Made by a program: the position numbers and the translations under genes. The notes beneath the pieces were generated by a model. The model did no database searches and was not told where the DNA came from. It saw only the letters and a list, made by a program, of their open reading frames with translations. A stretch of 64,000 bases of DNA from Mycolicibacterium crocinum (lineage in GTDB: Bacteria; Actinomycetota; Actinomycetes; Mycobacteriales; Mycobacteriaceae): NCBI RefSeq assembly GCF_022370635.2, contig NZ_CP092362.2:2914001-2978000 (forward strand), in the 5' to 3' direction. This document shows, piece after piece, positions 56,591 to 64,000 of the stretch. Positions within the stretch are counted from its first letter, which is position 1. Each line of letters opens with the position of its first letter.

Positions 56591-56986
56591 TTATTGCGGG
56601 ATCGCGACGGTGATGCCGACGGCTTCGGCGGCCGCCGCAAGCCGGAGGTCGTATGTGACAAGGCCCCGCAAAGCAGGCGCGGTACGCGCGGCCGCCAAGT
56701 GGATCGCGTCCAGCGTCCTCAGCTCAGGCGGTCCGAGTGTGCCGGCTTCGTCCAGCAGCCGGGTAGTCATTGCAACCAAGTCGAGTCGGCCCAGCAGTCG
56801 GTGAGCTTGTGCGGCAAGCTCATACGAGCCGCTGCGCCGGGCTGCCCTGAGCAACTCGGTACGCGACAGCGCCGCCGTGAACCGAACATCGTCGGGATAC
56901 TGTGTCAAATACGTTCGTAGTGCTGATGTTTCGGGCTCGAGGACCACGAGTTTCATCAAAGCGGAGGTGTCGAGGTAGACCTGCAT
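56591..56986 (-). CDS. vapC: VapC-type PIN-domain toxin
   Basis: A 131-residue PIN-domain ribonuclease. Acidic residues of the active site are seen in VYLDTSALMKLVVLE (Asp6), SRTELLRA (Glu) and LRTLDAIHLAAA (Asp), with a final Asp in VTYDLRLAAAA. ATG 56986 overlaps the antitoxin stop by one base (TGATG). It lies 3 bases from the converging ilvA stop. In M. tuberculosis VapBC11 lies at this place between ilvA and treZ. The target RNA is unknown. Confidence 0.9.
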   Translation of the reverse strand: MQVYLDTSALMKLVVLEPETSALRTYLTQYPDDVRFTAALSRTELLRAARRSGSYELAAQAHRLLGRLDLVAMTTRLLDEAGTLGPPELRTLDAIHLAAARTAPALRGLVTYDLRLAAAAEAVGITVAIPQ

Positions 56987-57252
56987 CAACGTTCGTGGTC
57001 CCGAAGTCGACGCAAGGATTCTGATGCGTCGAATCCGTAGTCCCGCGCCGGTTCGTCGAGCAGATCCAGGCGCGCCGGAGCCGGTAGCACCTCACCGCGC
57101 ACAATCAGGTCGTCCCAGGTTCCCTCACCAGCGGGCACCAGCATGGCTACCAGTCGCCCACGGACGGTGATTTCGATGGATTCGCCGCCCGCTGCTCGGT
57201 CGACATACTGGCTCGCATGCTGGCGCAGCTCTCGCAGCCCGATGCGCTCCAT
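56986..57252 (-). CDS. vapB: Antitoxin of the Phd/YefM-like VapB type
   Basis: An 88-residue antitoxin. IGLRELRQHASQYVDRAAGGESIEITVRGRLVAMLVP is the Phd/YefM DNA-binding and dimerisation part, and the C-terminal tail (DEPARDYGFDASESLRRLRDHER) would wrap the PIN toxin. ATG 57252 starts directly at the conserved MERIGLREL; ATG 57261 is a 3-residue longer alternative. Both lie in the palindrome at 57249-57263, suggesting autoregulation and a leaderless or very short leader. Confidence 0.87.
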   Translation of the reverse strand: MERIGLRELRQHASQYVDRAAGGESIEITVRGRLVAMLVPAGEGTWDDLIVRGEVLPAPARLDLLDEPARDYGFDASESLRRLRDHER

Positions 57253-57263
57253 GTAGCACATGG
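57249..57263. promoter_or_regulatory. VapBC operator candidate
   Basis: CCATGT-AGC-ACATGG, perfect 6-bp arms around 3 bases, overlapping the start codon of the antitoxin gene. Typical size and position for an autoregulated toxin-antitoxin operator. Confidence 0.55.
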
Positions 57264-57269
57264 TAGCAC

Positions 57270-57686
57270 TTAGAGCGGTAGGAGACTCTGGTCGTTCGCC
57301 CGGAAAAGGGCTTCTAGGGATACATTCTGTTCGCGGGCAATGTGGGCTATCACATCCGACCATCGCCGATCCTCAGCGCTGATGCCGTCGCATCCCGGTC
57401 TGGTCAGCAGAAGCGCCAGAGTGCTTCCTGGAGCAGACTCCTGAGCAATCATCATCATTCCTGCGAGCAAATCGCTGAGTACGGCGCGGTCGGGGGCACG
57501 TCCGATGGGCATCTGGGTGAGCGTCTTGATCATCCGCCGGTCTGGTCCGACGAAGCCGATCCACAGCAGTCTCTCGCCGAATCCGAGCGGACCCATCAAC
57601 GCCCGCCACCGCTCGCGCAGGTCTGCAGGCGAATGAATGGGGTCGGTCGCGGTCTCCCCCGGGGGGATCGGTAGTAAGTCCGTCAT
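57270..57686 (-). CDS. Hypothetical protein, actinobacterial
   Basis: A 138-residue soluble protein with DLRERWRALMGPLGFGERLLWIGFVGPDRRMIKTLTQMP and LALLLTRPGCDGISAEDRRWSDVIAHIAREQNVSLEALFRAN. It resembles a small actinobacterial family of unknown role; no catalytic motif. ATG 57686 is the only normal start; the frame stays open for another 46 codons upstream to the end of treZ without ATG, GTG or TTG. Lower GC at third positions than the neighbours. It sits between treZ and vapBC on the same strand. Confidence 0.65.
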   Translation of the reverse strand: MTDLLPIPPGETATDPIHSPADLRERWRALMGPLGFGERLLWIGFVGPDRRMIKTLTQMPIGRAPDRAVLSDLLAGMMMIAQESAPGSTLALLLTRPGCDGISAEDRRWSDVIAHIAREQNVSLEALFRANDQSLLPL

Positions 57687-57823
57687 ACCGCCGTATGGTG
57701 CACCGTCTTGTGCCGCGGGGAATTCCGCTATCCACAGCCTTACTCCGTCGCGTCCCGCCTGCTCAGCTGCGTCAGCATTGCCGCCAAGTTCGAACAGACC
57801 AGCCGTGATCTCGAGGCCCGGCC

Positions 57824-59548
57824 CTAGGCCGCGCGCGTCACCACGACCGAGTGGCCCGGCAGCGCGGTGCCGTGGGCGCCCACGTCGGGATCGCCCCAGG
57901 CAAGCACGACCTCACCGGTCACCGGCGCGCTGACCTGCTGCTCGCTCAGGTTGCAGGCGATCGCAATGCGGCCGCGCCGCAACACGATCCAGCGTTCGTC
58001 CTCGTCGTAGTCGACCACCAGATGCGCCAGCCACGGATCGGCCATGTCCGGCTCGTCGCGGCGCAACGCGATCAGCCCCCGGTAGAACGCCAGCAGCTCG
58101 GCGTGCCTGCCCTCGTCGACCTCGTCCCACTTCAGCTTTGAGCGGAGGAAGGTCTGCGGGTCCTGCGGGTCGGGGATGTCGTCGGCATCCCAGCCGTGGT
58201 CGGCGAATTCTGCCTTGCGACCCTCCGCGGTCGCCTTGGCCAGCTCGGGTTCGGTGTGCGAGCTGAAGAACTGGAACGGGCTTGACGCCGCCCATTCCTC
58301 ACCCATGAAAAGCATTGCTGTAAAAGGGGATCCGAGCGCCAGCGCGGCTTTGATGGCGAGCTGGCCGTAGTCGAGGTTCTGCGACGGCCGGTCGCCGGTG
58401 GCGCGATTGCCGACCTGGTCGTGGGTGCAGGTGTACGCCGTCAGCCGGGTCGCCGGGATCAGCGTCTTGTCCAGCGGCCTGCCGTGCCTGCGATGCCGGA
58501 ACGAGGAGTAGGTTCCCGCGTGGAAATAGCCGTTCTGCAGGGTGGTCGCCAGCGCGGCCATCGAGCCGAAATCGGCGTAATAGCCCTGCCGCTCACCGGA
58601 CACCGCGGTGTGGATGGCGTGATGGATGTCGTCGTCCCACTGCGCGGTCAGACCGTACCCGCCGCGGTCGCGGGGTGTGATCAGCCGCGGATCGTTGAGG
58701 TCGCTTTCGGCGATCAGCGACAGTGGCCGGCCCAGAACCGCTGAGAGCGCGTCGGTTTCGGCCGCCATCTCCTCGAGAATGTGAATCGCGGTATTGTCGA
58801 CCAGCGCATGCACCGCATCCAGGCGAAGTCCGTCGGCGTGGAAGTCGCGCATCCAGCGCAGCGCGCAGTCGATGATGTAGCGCCGCACCTCGTCGGCGTC
58901 CGGCCCCGCGAGGTTGATTCCTTCGCCCCACGGGTTGCTGACCGACGACAGGTACGGTCCGTATTTCGGCAGATAGTTGCCCGACGGGCCGAGGTGGTTG
59001 AACACCGCATCGATCAGCACCCCGAGTCCGCGGTTGTGCGCGGCGTCGATGAGGCGCACCAAACCGTCTGGGCCGCCGTAGGGTTCGTGGACCGCGTACC
59101 ACAGCACCCCGTCGTATCCCCAGCCGTGGTCGCCGTTGAAGGCGTTGACGGGCATCAGCTGGACGAAGTCGACGCCGAGATCCACCAGGTAGTCCAGCTT
59201 CTCGATCGCGGCCTCGAACGTGCCGGCCGGCGTGAACGTGCCGGTGTGCAATTCGTAGATCACCGCGCCCTCGATCGAGCGGCCCGTCCACTGCCGATCT
59301 GACCACTGTGCTGTCGAGGCGTCCCACAGCTGTGACCGCTCGTGCACTCCGTCGGGCTGGCGCGGCGAGCGCGGATCGGGCAGTACCGCAGGGTCGTCAT
59401 CGAGGACGAATCCATACCGGGCGTCCGAGGCCGAGTCAACGTCGGCACGCCACCAGCCGTCGTCGTCGACGGTCATGTCATGCAGCGCTCCGTCGACCTC
59501 GACGCGCACCAGTTTGGGAAGCGGTGCCCACACCGCGAATTCAGGCAT
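57824..59548 (-). CDS. treZ: Malto-oligosyltrehalose trehalohydrolase
   Basis: A 574-residue GH13 enzyme that releases trehalose from maltooligosyltrehalose, the last step of the TreXYZ route from glycogen. An N-terminal beta-domain (MPEFAVWAPLPKLVRVEVDG) precedes the barrel with LMPVNAFNGDHGWGYDGVLWYA, nucleophile Asp in GLRLDAVHALVD and acid Glu in IAESDLNDPR. ATG 59548 overlaps the treY 3' end by 8 bases, implying coupling. About 140 bases downstream without a clear gene separate it from the hypothetical protein. Confidence 0.95.
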   Translation of the reverse strand: MPEFAVWAPLPKLVRVEVDGALHDMTVDDDGWWRADVDSASDARYGFVLDDDPAVLPDPRSPRQPDGVHERSQLWDASTAQWSDRQWTGRSIEGAVIYELHTGTFTPAGTFEAAIEKLDYLVDLGVDFVQLMPVNAFNGDHGWGYDGVLWYAVHEPYGGPDGLVRLIDAAHNRGLGVLIDAVFNHLGPSGNYLPKYGPYLSSVSNPWGEGINLAGPDADEVRRYIIDCALRWMRDFHADGLRLDAVHALVDNTAIHILEEMAAETDALSAVLGRPLSLIAESDLNDPRLITPRDRGGYGLTAQWDDDIHHAIHTAVSGERQGYYADFGSMAALATTLQNGYFHAGTYSSFRHRRHGRPLDKTLIPATRLTAYTCTHDQVGNRATGDRPSQNLDYGQLAIKAALALGSPFTAMLFMGEEWAASSPFQFFSSHTEPELAKATAEGRKAEFADHGWDADDIPDPQDPQTFLRSKLKWDEVDEGRHAELLAFYRGLIALRRDEPDMADPWLAHLVVDYDEDERWIVLRRGRIAIACNLSEQQVSAPVTGEVVLAWGDPDVGAHGTALPGHSVVVTRAA

Positions 59549-61844
59549 CTGATCTCTCCAACAGGACGACGGGAAGCTCCGCGAACAGGTCACCGGCCGG
59601 TGTGGGCCCGCTCCAGCGCGCACCCGTCAGCCGGTCGGTCCACACCCCCTCCGGCAACGGCAGCGCCGTGTCGCCCCAACCGTCATGGTGCAGGCGGACG
59701 GTCCAGCGGGTGACCGCGACCAGCACGTCGACGCCTCGTTGGAACGCCACGATGTGGGGTGCGGCCACGCCGGTGGCGAGCACCGGGCGGTAGTCGCCGG
59801 ACAGGAACGTCTCCGGACGGTCACGCCGGGCGTGCAGCGCGGCGTGCACCACGCGAATCTTGCTGTGCGACAGGCGGTCCAGCTCGGCACTGCGCTCGGA
59901 GTAGTCGACCGGCCTACGGTTGTCCGGGTCGACGAGGCTGTCTTCCCACAGCTCCGTGCCCTGATAGACGTCGGGGATGCCGGGGACCGTCAGCGCCAGC
60001 AGCTTCTGGCCGAGGGCATCGCTGTGGGCGTGCGGCTCGAGCTGGACCACCATGCCGGTCATCTCGGTGGCCACGGGACCGTCCAGAATGGCGTCGACCC
60101 AGGCGTGCACGCCGTCCTCGAACTCGGTGTCCGGATCGTTCCACGAGGTGTGCCAGCCGGCCTCGCGAATCGCCTTCTCGGTGTAGGCATGCAGGCGGGC
60201 GCGCAGCTCGTCGGTGATCAGCCCGTCGGCCGGCCACACGCCGAAGATGTTCTGCAGCAGAAACAACGCCGTCGCGGCGTCCGGTGCCGGTGTACTGGTC
60301 TGCCAGCTGCCCACGAACTCCGCCCACAGCGACGGCACCTGCGACAGCACCCCGATGCGTGCCCGCACATCCTCGCCGCGTTTGGTGTCGTGGGTGGACA
60401 GTGTGGTCATCGACTTGGGCCAGAGCCGCCCGCGGACCGCCGCACTGCGATGGAATTCCGCTGCGCTGACGCCGAACCGCTCCGGCTCGCCACCGACCTC
60501 GTTGAGCGACACCAGCCGTGCATCACGATAGAAGTAGCAGTCTTCGACCGACTTCGCCGTCATCGCCCCGCACAGCTGCTGCAGCCGTGCGCCGGGCTCA
60601 GCTGAGTCACTCGCCAGCGCCGCCGACACCAGCTCGAGTGGCTCGGCCAGCTCGGGGTGGGCGGCGACGGTGTGCGCGATCGCGGTCGATAACACCGCCG
60701 ACAGGTTGAGGTAATCCGACCGGTAGACCCCGACATGTGTCAGTAGGGCCGCCACCGCGTCCGGCAGTTGCGGGTGGTCGGCGCCCACCGCCGCTACGAT
60801 CGAGCGACGCAATCGGGCCAGCTCGCTGGACAGGGTTTCGGTTGCCGCGCCAACCTTCAACTGCCGCAACAGTTCCGGTGCCCCGGCGTAGTCGAAGCCG
60901 TTGGCGTCAACCAGTTCGGTCAGCGCCTCGGCACCGGTCGGGTCGACGAAAATCCCGCCCACCTCGCGCAGTACGTCGTAACCGGTGGTGCCGTCGATGG
61001 GCAGCGACGGGTCCAGCGGCTCGTCGACGCCGAGGATTTTCTCGATCACGATCCAGGCCTGCGGCCCGGTCAGTTCGCGCAGCCAGCGCAGATAGCCCGT
61101 CGGGTCGGTCAGACCGTCGGGGTGATCGATGCGCACACCGTCGACCAGACCCTCGGTGAACCAGCGGGCCACCTCGGCGTGGGATTTCTCGAACACCACC
61201 CGATCTTCCTGGCGCAGACCCGCCAGTGACGTGATCGAAAAGAACCTGCGGTAGCCGCACACCCCGGTGCGCCAGACGATCAGCTTGTAGGCTTGGCGAT
61301 CGTGCACCTCGGCCCCGGACCCGTCACCGGTGCCGGGGGCGATCGGGAACGCCAGGTCGCCGAGCCGCAGCACGTCACCGTCCACCGTCAGGTCCGCGAC
61401 GTCACCATCAGAACCCAAGACCGGCAACAGGATTCGGCCCTCCGGGTCGGCCGACCAATCGATGTCGAAGTACGTCGCGTACGGCGACTCCCGCCCGTGC
61501 TTGAGCACATCCCACCACCACGGGTTGCGCTGCGGCTGGTCCACTCCGACGTGGTTGGGAACGATGTCCACCACGAGTCCGAGCCCGCGCGCTTTGGCCG
61601 CCTCGGCGAGCCGGGCCAGGCCGTCGGCCCCGCCCAGTTCCTCGGACACCGTCGTCGGGTCGGTGACGTCGTAGCCGTGCGTGGACCCCGGCGCCGCGGT
61701 CAGGATGGGGGACAGGTAGAGGTGGGAGACGCCGAGTGAGCCGAAATAGTCGAGGAGTTTCTCGGCATCGGCGAAAGTGAACGCGTCGCCCGCCGAAGCG
61801 CCACGCAGTTGCAGGCGATAGGTGGACAGCACCGGGTAAGCCAT
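59541..61844 (-). CDS. treY: Malto-oligosyltrehalose synthase
   Basis: A 767-residue GH13 isomerase that turns the reducing-end alpha-1,4 bond of a maltodextrin into alpha,alpha-1,1 (765 residues in M. tuberculosis). Features: TYRLQLRGASAGDAFTFADAEKLLDYFGSLGVSHLYLSPILTAAPGSTHGYDV at the N-terminus, DIVPNHVGVD and the nucleophile region VDGVRIDHPDGLTDP. ATG 61844 is preferred to upstream in-frame codons because it starts exactly at the conserved MAYPVLSTYRLQL. It is 17 bases after treX. Confidence 0.95.
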   Translation of the reverse strand: MAYPVLSTYRLQLRGASAGDAFTFADAEKLLDYFGSLGVSHLYLSPILTAAPGSTHGYDVTDPTTVSEELGGADGLARLAEAAKARGLGLVVDIVPNHVGVDQPQRNPWWWDVLKHGRESPYATYFDIDWSADPEGRILLPVLGSDGDVADLTVDGDVLRLGDLAFPIAPGTGDGSGAEVHDRQAYKLIVWRTGVCGYRRFFSITSLAGLRQEDRVVFEKSHAEVARWFTEGLVDGVRIDHPDGLTDPTGYLRWLRELTGPQAWIVIEKILGVDEPLDPSLPIDGTTGYDVLREVGGIFVDPTGAEALTELVDANGFDYAGAPELLRQLKVGAATETLSSELARLRRSIVAAVGADHPQLPDAVAALLTHVGVYRSDYLNLSAVLSTAIAHTVAAHPELAEPLELVSAALASDSAEPGARLQQLCGAMTAKSVEDCYFYRDARLVSLNEVGGEPERFGVSAAEFHRSAAVRGRLWPKSMTTLSTHDTKRGEDVRARIGVLSQVPSLWAEFVGSWQTSTPAPDAATALFLLQNIFGVWPADGLITDELRARLHAYTEKAIREAGWHTSWNDPDTEFEDGVHAWVDAILDGPVATEMTGMVVQLEPHAHSDALGQKLLALTVPGIPDVYQGTELWEDSLVDPDNRRPVDYSERSAELDRLSHSKIRVVHAALHARRDRPETFLSGDYRPVLATGVAAPHIVAFQRGVDVLVAVTRWTVRLHHDGWGDTALPLPEGVWTDRLTGARWSGPTPAGDLFAELPVVLLERSDA

Positions 61845-61861
61845 AGCTGAGCCTGTTCCCG

Positions 61862-64000
61862 CTAGGCAGTCTTTTGAAGCACCAAAACCGAGCGAGATGG
61901 AACACTGATCGTTTCGCCCGCTTTCACCACGACGTCGGTGGTGCCGGTGGTGGCCGAGCTGTCCAGAACGGCGCTCCACGCCTGCGCGTATTCAGTGTCG
62001 GGAACGGTGAACTCTATTGCCTTCTTGTGGGCGTTGAAGCACAGCAGAAACGAGTCGTCGACCACACGCTCCCCGCGCGCGTTCGGTTCCGGAATCGCTT
62101 CGCCGTTGAGGAACACGCCTACGAACTTGAAGCCGGAAACCCAGTCGTCGTGCGTCATCTCCGTGCCCGCGGTGGTCAACCAGGCGATGTCGCGGACCTG
62201 ATCACCGGTGCGCAGCGGCTCACCGTCGAAGAACCGGCGTCGGCGAAACACCGGATGCGCCTTGCGTAGCGCGGTCACCTTCTTGGTGAACTCCAGCAGG
62301 TCCGCGTTGGTCTCGGTGAGACTCCAGTCCATCCACGACAGCGCCGAATCCTGGCAGTAGACATTGTTGTTGCCCTGCTGAGTGCGGCCTATCTCGTCGC
62401 CGTGCGCGATCATCGGGGTGCCCTGCGAGAGCATCAGGGTGACCAGGATGTTGCGCATCTGCTGATGCCGCAGCGCCAGGATCTCGGGGTCGTCGGTGGG
62501 TCCCTCCACGCCGCAGTTCCACGACCGGTTGTGACTTTCGCCGTCGCGGTTGTCTTCTCCGTTGGCTTCGTTGTGTTTCTCGTTGTAGGACACGAGATCG
62601 GCCAGCGTGAAGCCGTCGTGGCAGGTGACGAAGTTGATACTCGCGCTCGGCCTGCGGCCCGTCGCCTCGTACAGATCCGACGACCCGGTCAGCCGGGAAG
62701 CGAATTCACCCAGCGTGGCGGGCTCTCCGCGCCAGTAGTCGCGAACGGTGTCGCGGTACTTGCCGTTCCACTCGGTCCACAACCCCGGAAAGTTGCCGAC
62801 CTGGTAGCCGCCCTCGCCGACGTCCCATGGCTCGGCGATCAACTTGACCTGGCTGATGACCGGGTCCTGCTGCACCAGGTCAAAAAACGCGGAAAGCCGG
62901 TCGACGTCGTAGAACTCCCGCGCCAGGGTCGAGGCCAGATCGAAGCGGAACCCGTCGACGTGCATTTCCAGCACCCAGTACCGCAGCGAGTCCATGATCA
63001 GCTGCAGGGTGTGCGGATGCCGGGCGTTGAGACTATTGCCGGTGCCGGTGAAGTCCTTGTAGAAGCGCTTGTCGTCATCGAGCAGCCGGTAGTAGGCGGC
63101 ATTGTCGATACCGCGGAAGTTGACCGTCGGGCCCAGGTGGTTGCCTTCGGCGGTGTGGTTGTAGACGACGTCGAGGATCACCTCGATGCCCGCGTCGTGG
63201 AACGAGCGCACCATCGTCTTGAACTCGGCCACCGCGCCCCCGGCGTGCTGGTTGGCCGCGTACTGGTAGTGCGGGGCGAAGAAGCCGAAAGTGTTGTAGC
63301 CCCAGTAGTTTCGCAGTCCCAGGTCCAGTAGACGGTGGTCGTGCATGAACTGATGCACCGGCATCAACTCGATTGCCGTCACGTTCAGATTCTTGAGGTG
63401 CTCGATGATCACCGGGTGGCCCAACCCGGCATACGTGCCGCGCAGCTCCTCGGGAATGCCCGGATGCGTCTGGGTCATGCCCTTGACGTGCGCCTCATAG
63501 ATGATCGTCTCGTGGTACGGCGTCCGCGGCGGATGGTCGGAACCCCATTGGAAAAACGGGTTGATCACCACGCTGGTCATGGTGTGGCCGAGTGAGTCGA
63601 CCATCGGTGGGGTTCCACCGGACGCCAAATCTTCGGCGCCGAGGTCATACGAATACAGCGCTTGCCCGAAGTCGAAGTCGCCGTGGAACGACTTGCCGTA
63701 GGGGTCGAGCAGAAGCTTGCTGGGGTCGCATCGGTGGCCGGCCGCGGGATCCCACGGGCCGTGGACCCGGAAGCCGTAACGCTGCCCGGGAGTGATCGTC
63801 GGCAGGTAGGCATGCCACACGAAACCGTCGACTTCGTCGAGCTCGATGCGGGTCTCGGTGCCGTCTTTGGCGATCAGGCAGAGCTCGACGGAGTCGGCGA
63901 CCTCGGAGAACACCGAGAAATTCGTGCCCGCGCCGTCATAGGTGGCCCCAAGCGGGTACGGAGTGCCCGGCCACACCGTGACCAGCGCAGGTTCGCTCGA
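61862..64000 (-). CDS. treX: Glycogen debranching enzyme, 5' end cut by window edge
   Basis: Isoamylase-type GH13 protein removing alpha-1,6 branches from glycogen to supply linear chains to TreY. CBM48-like N-terminal domain ([19 protein letters not shown]), [10 protein letters not shown] nucleophile, [17 protein letters not shown] acid region and [22 protein letters not shown] at 63976 could start it, but the frame stays open to base 64000 ([12 protein letters not shown]), and the M. tuberculosis TreX has about 17 residues before WPG, so the true start is probably outside. At least 712 residues are visible. First gene of treXYZ. Confidence 0.95.
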   Translation of the reverse strand, partial: SSEPALVTVWPGTPYPLGATYDGAGTNFSVFSEVADSVELCLIAKDGTETRIELDEVDGFVWHAYLPTITPGQRYGFRVHGPWDPAAGHRCDPSKLLLDPYGKSFHGDFDFGQALYSYDLGAEDLASGGTPPMVDSLGHTMTSVVINPFFQWGSDHPPRTPYHETIIYEAHVKGMTQTHPGIPEELRGTYAGLGHPVIIEHLKNLNVTAIELMPVHQFMHDHRLLDLGLRNYWGYNTFGFFAPHYQYAANQHAGGAVAEFKTMVRSFHDAGIEVILDVVYNHTAEGNHLGPTVNFRGIDNAAYYRLLDDDKRFYKDFTGTGNSLNARHPHTLQLIMDSLRYWVLEMHVDGFRFDLASTLAREFYDVDRLSAFFDLVQQDPVISQVKLIAEPWDVGEGGYQVGNFPGLWTEWNGKYRDTVRDYWRGEPATLGEFASRLTGSSDLYEATGRRPSASINFVTCHDGFTLADLVSYNEKHNEANGEDNRDGESHNRSWNCGVEGPTDDPEILALRHQQMRNILVTLMLSQGTPMIAHGDEIGRTQQGNNNVYCQDSALSWMDWSLTETNADLLEFTKKVTALRKAHPVFRRRRFFDGEPLRTGDQVRDIAWLTTAGTEMTHDDWVSGFKFVGVFLNGEAIPEPNARGERVVDDSFLLCFNAHKKAIEFTVPDTEYAQAWSAVLDSSATTGTTDVVVKAGETISVPSRSVLVLQKTA

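Noticed and set aside
1..64000. CRISPR array, IS element, prophage or tRNA-associated island
   Set aside because: No repeated 25-40 base units, transposase or integrase motifs, or tRNA-like cloverleaf were seen on reading both strands; a dedicated search (tRNAscan, CRISPR finder, ISfinder) was not possible.

Overview
The window comes from a high-GC mycobacterium, most likely an environmental or rapidly growing non-tuberculous species. Two blocks keep the gene order I know from Mycobacterium tuberculosis: ileS-dinX-ansA-lspA-(RluD-type pseudouridine synthase), and ilvA-vapBC-treZ-treY-treX. DnaE1 is 1184 residues with the actinobacterial PHP-Pol III layout, and the lipid locus at the left edge carries mycobacteria-specific families (Pks5-like reducing PKS, Pap acyltransferase, GAP/Sap membrane protein). 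Both edges cut a gene: the PKS on the left and treX on the right. I saw no tRNA or rRNA gene, IS element, CRISPR array or prophage integrase.

Region 1 (1-10.8 kb) looks like a cell-envelope glycolipid locus of the lipooligosaccharide (pks5) type. It holds the ER-KR-ACP end of a reducing PKS, a PapA-type acyltransferase, two further HxxxDG acyltransferase-like proteins, a GAP-family membrane protein and a GT1 glycosyltransferase. A divergent control module follows: a small HTH protein plus a membrane protein, facing an orphan condensation-domain-like gene across a perfect 20-bp palindrome.

Region 2 (10.8-27.1 kb) starts with a T-box leader with an isoleucine (AUC) specifier that controls ileS. 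Then come dinX, ansA, lspA, a pseudouridine synthase, a RarD-type transporter and a polysaccharide pyruvyl transferase-like protein. Two large secreted proteins share one type of N-terminus: a beta-propeller-repeat protein, and a 1155-aa sugar-dehydrogenase-like/PKD protein.

Region 3 (27.1-36.3 kb) is a complete respiratory nitrate reductase operon, narGHJI, translationally coupled to a narK-type transporter. It is followed by a membrane-anchored SecD-P1-like protein and a pair of DUF202 membrane proteins.

Region 4 (36.3-45.1 kb) contains dnaE1, then three regulator-plus-target modules with visible operators: MarR/esterase lipoprotein, MerR/PPOX oxidoreductase, and TetR/14-TM MFS exporter.

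Region 5 (45.2-55.3 kb) is a nitrate-assimilation cluster. It has a nitrate reductase fused to a CysJ-like diflavin reductase, a nitrate/nitrite transporter, NirB, NirD, a HemD-like protein with a winged-helix domain, and a SirB/CbiX-like chelatase. Uptake, both reduction steps and part of siroheme supply are thus encoded together. One organism has respiratory and assimilatory nitrate reduction within 28 kb.

Region 6 (55.3-64 kb) has ilvA, a VapBC-type toxin-antitoxin pair with its own palindrome, a small hypothetical protein, and treXYZ for trehalose synthesis from glycogen. Several genes have a TANNNT -10 element 6-9 nt before the start codon, which suggests widespread leaderless transcription.
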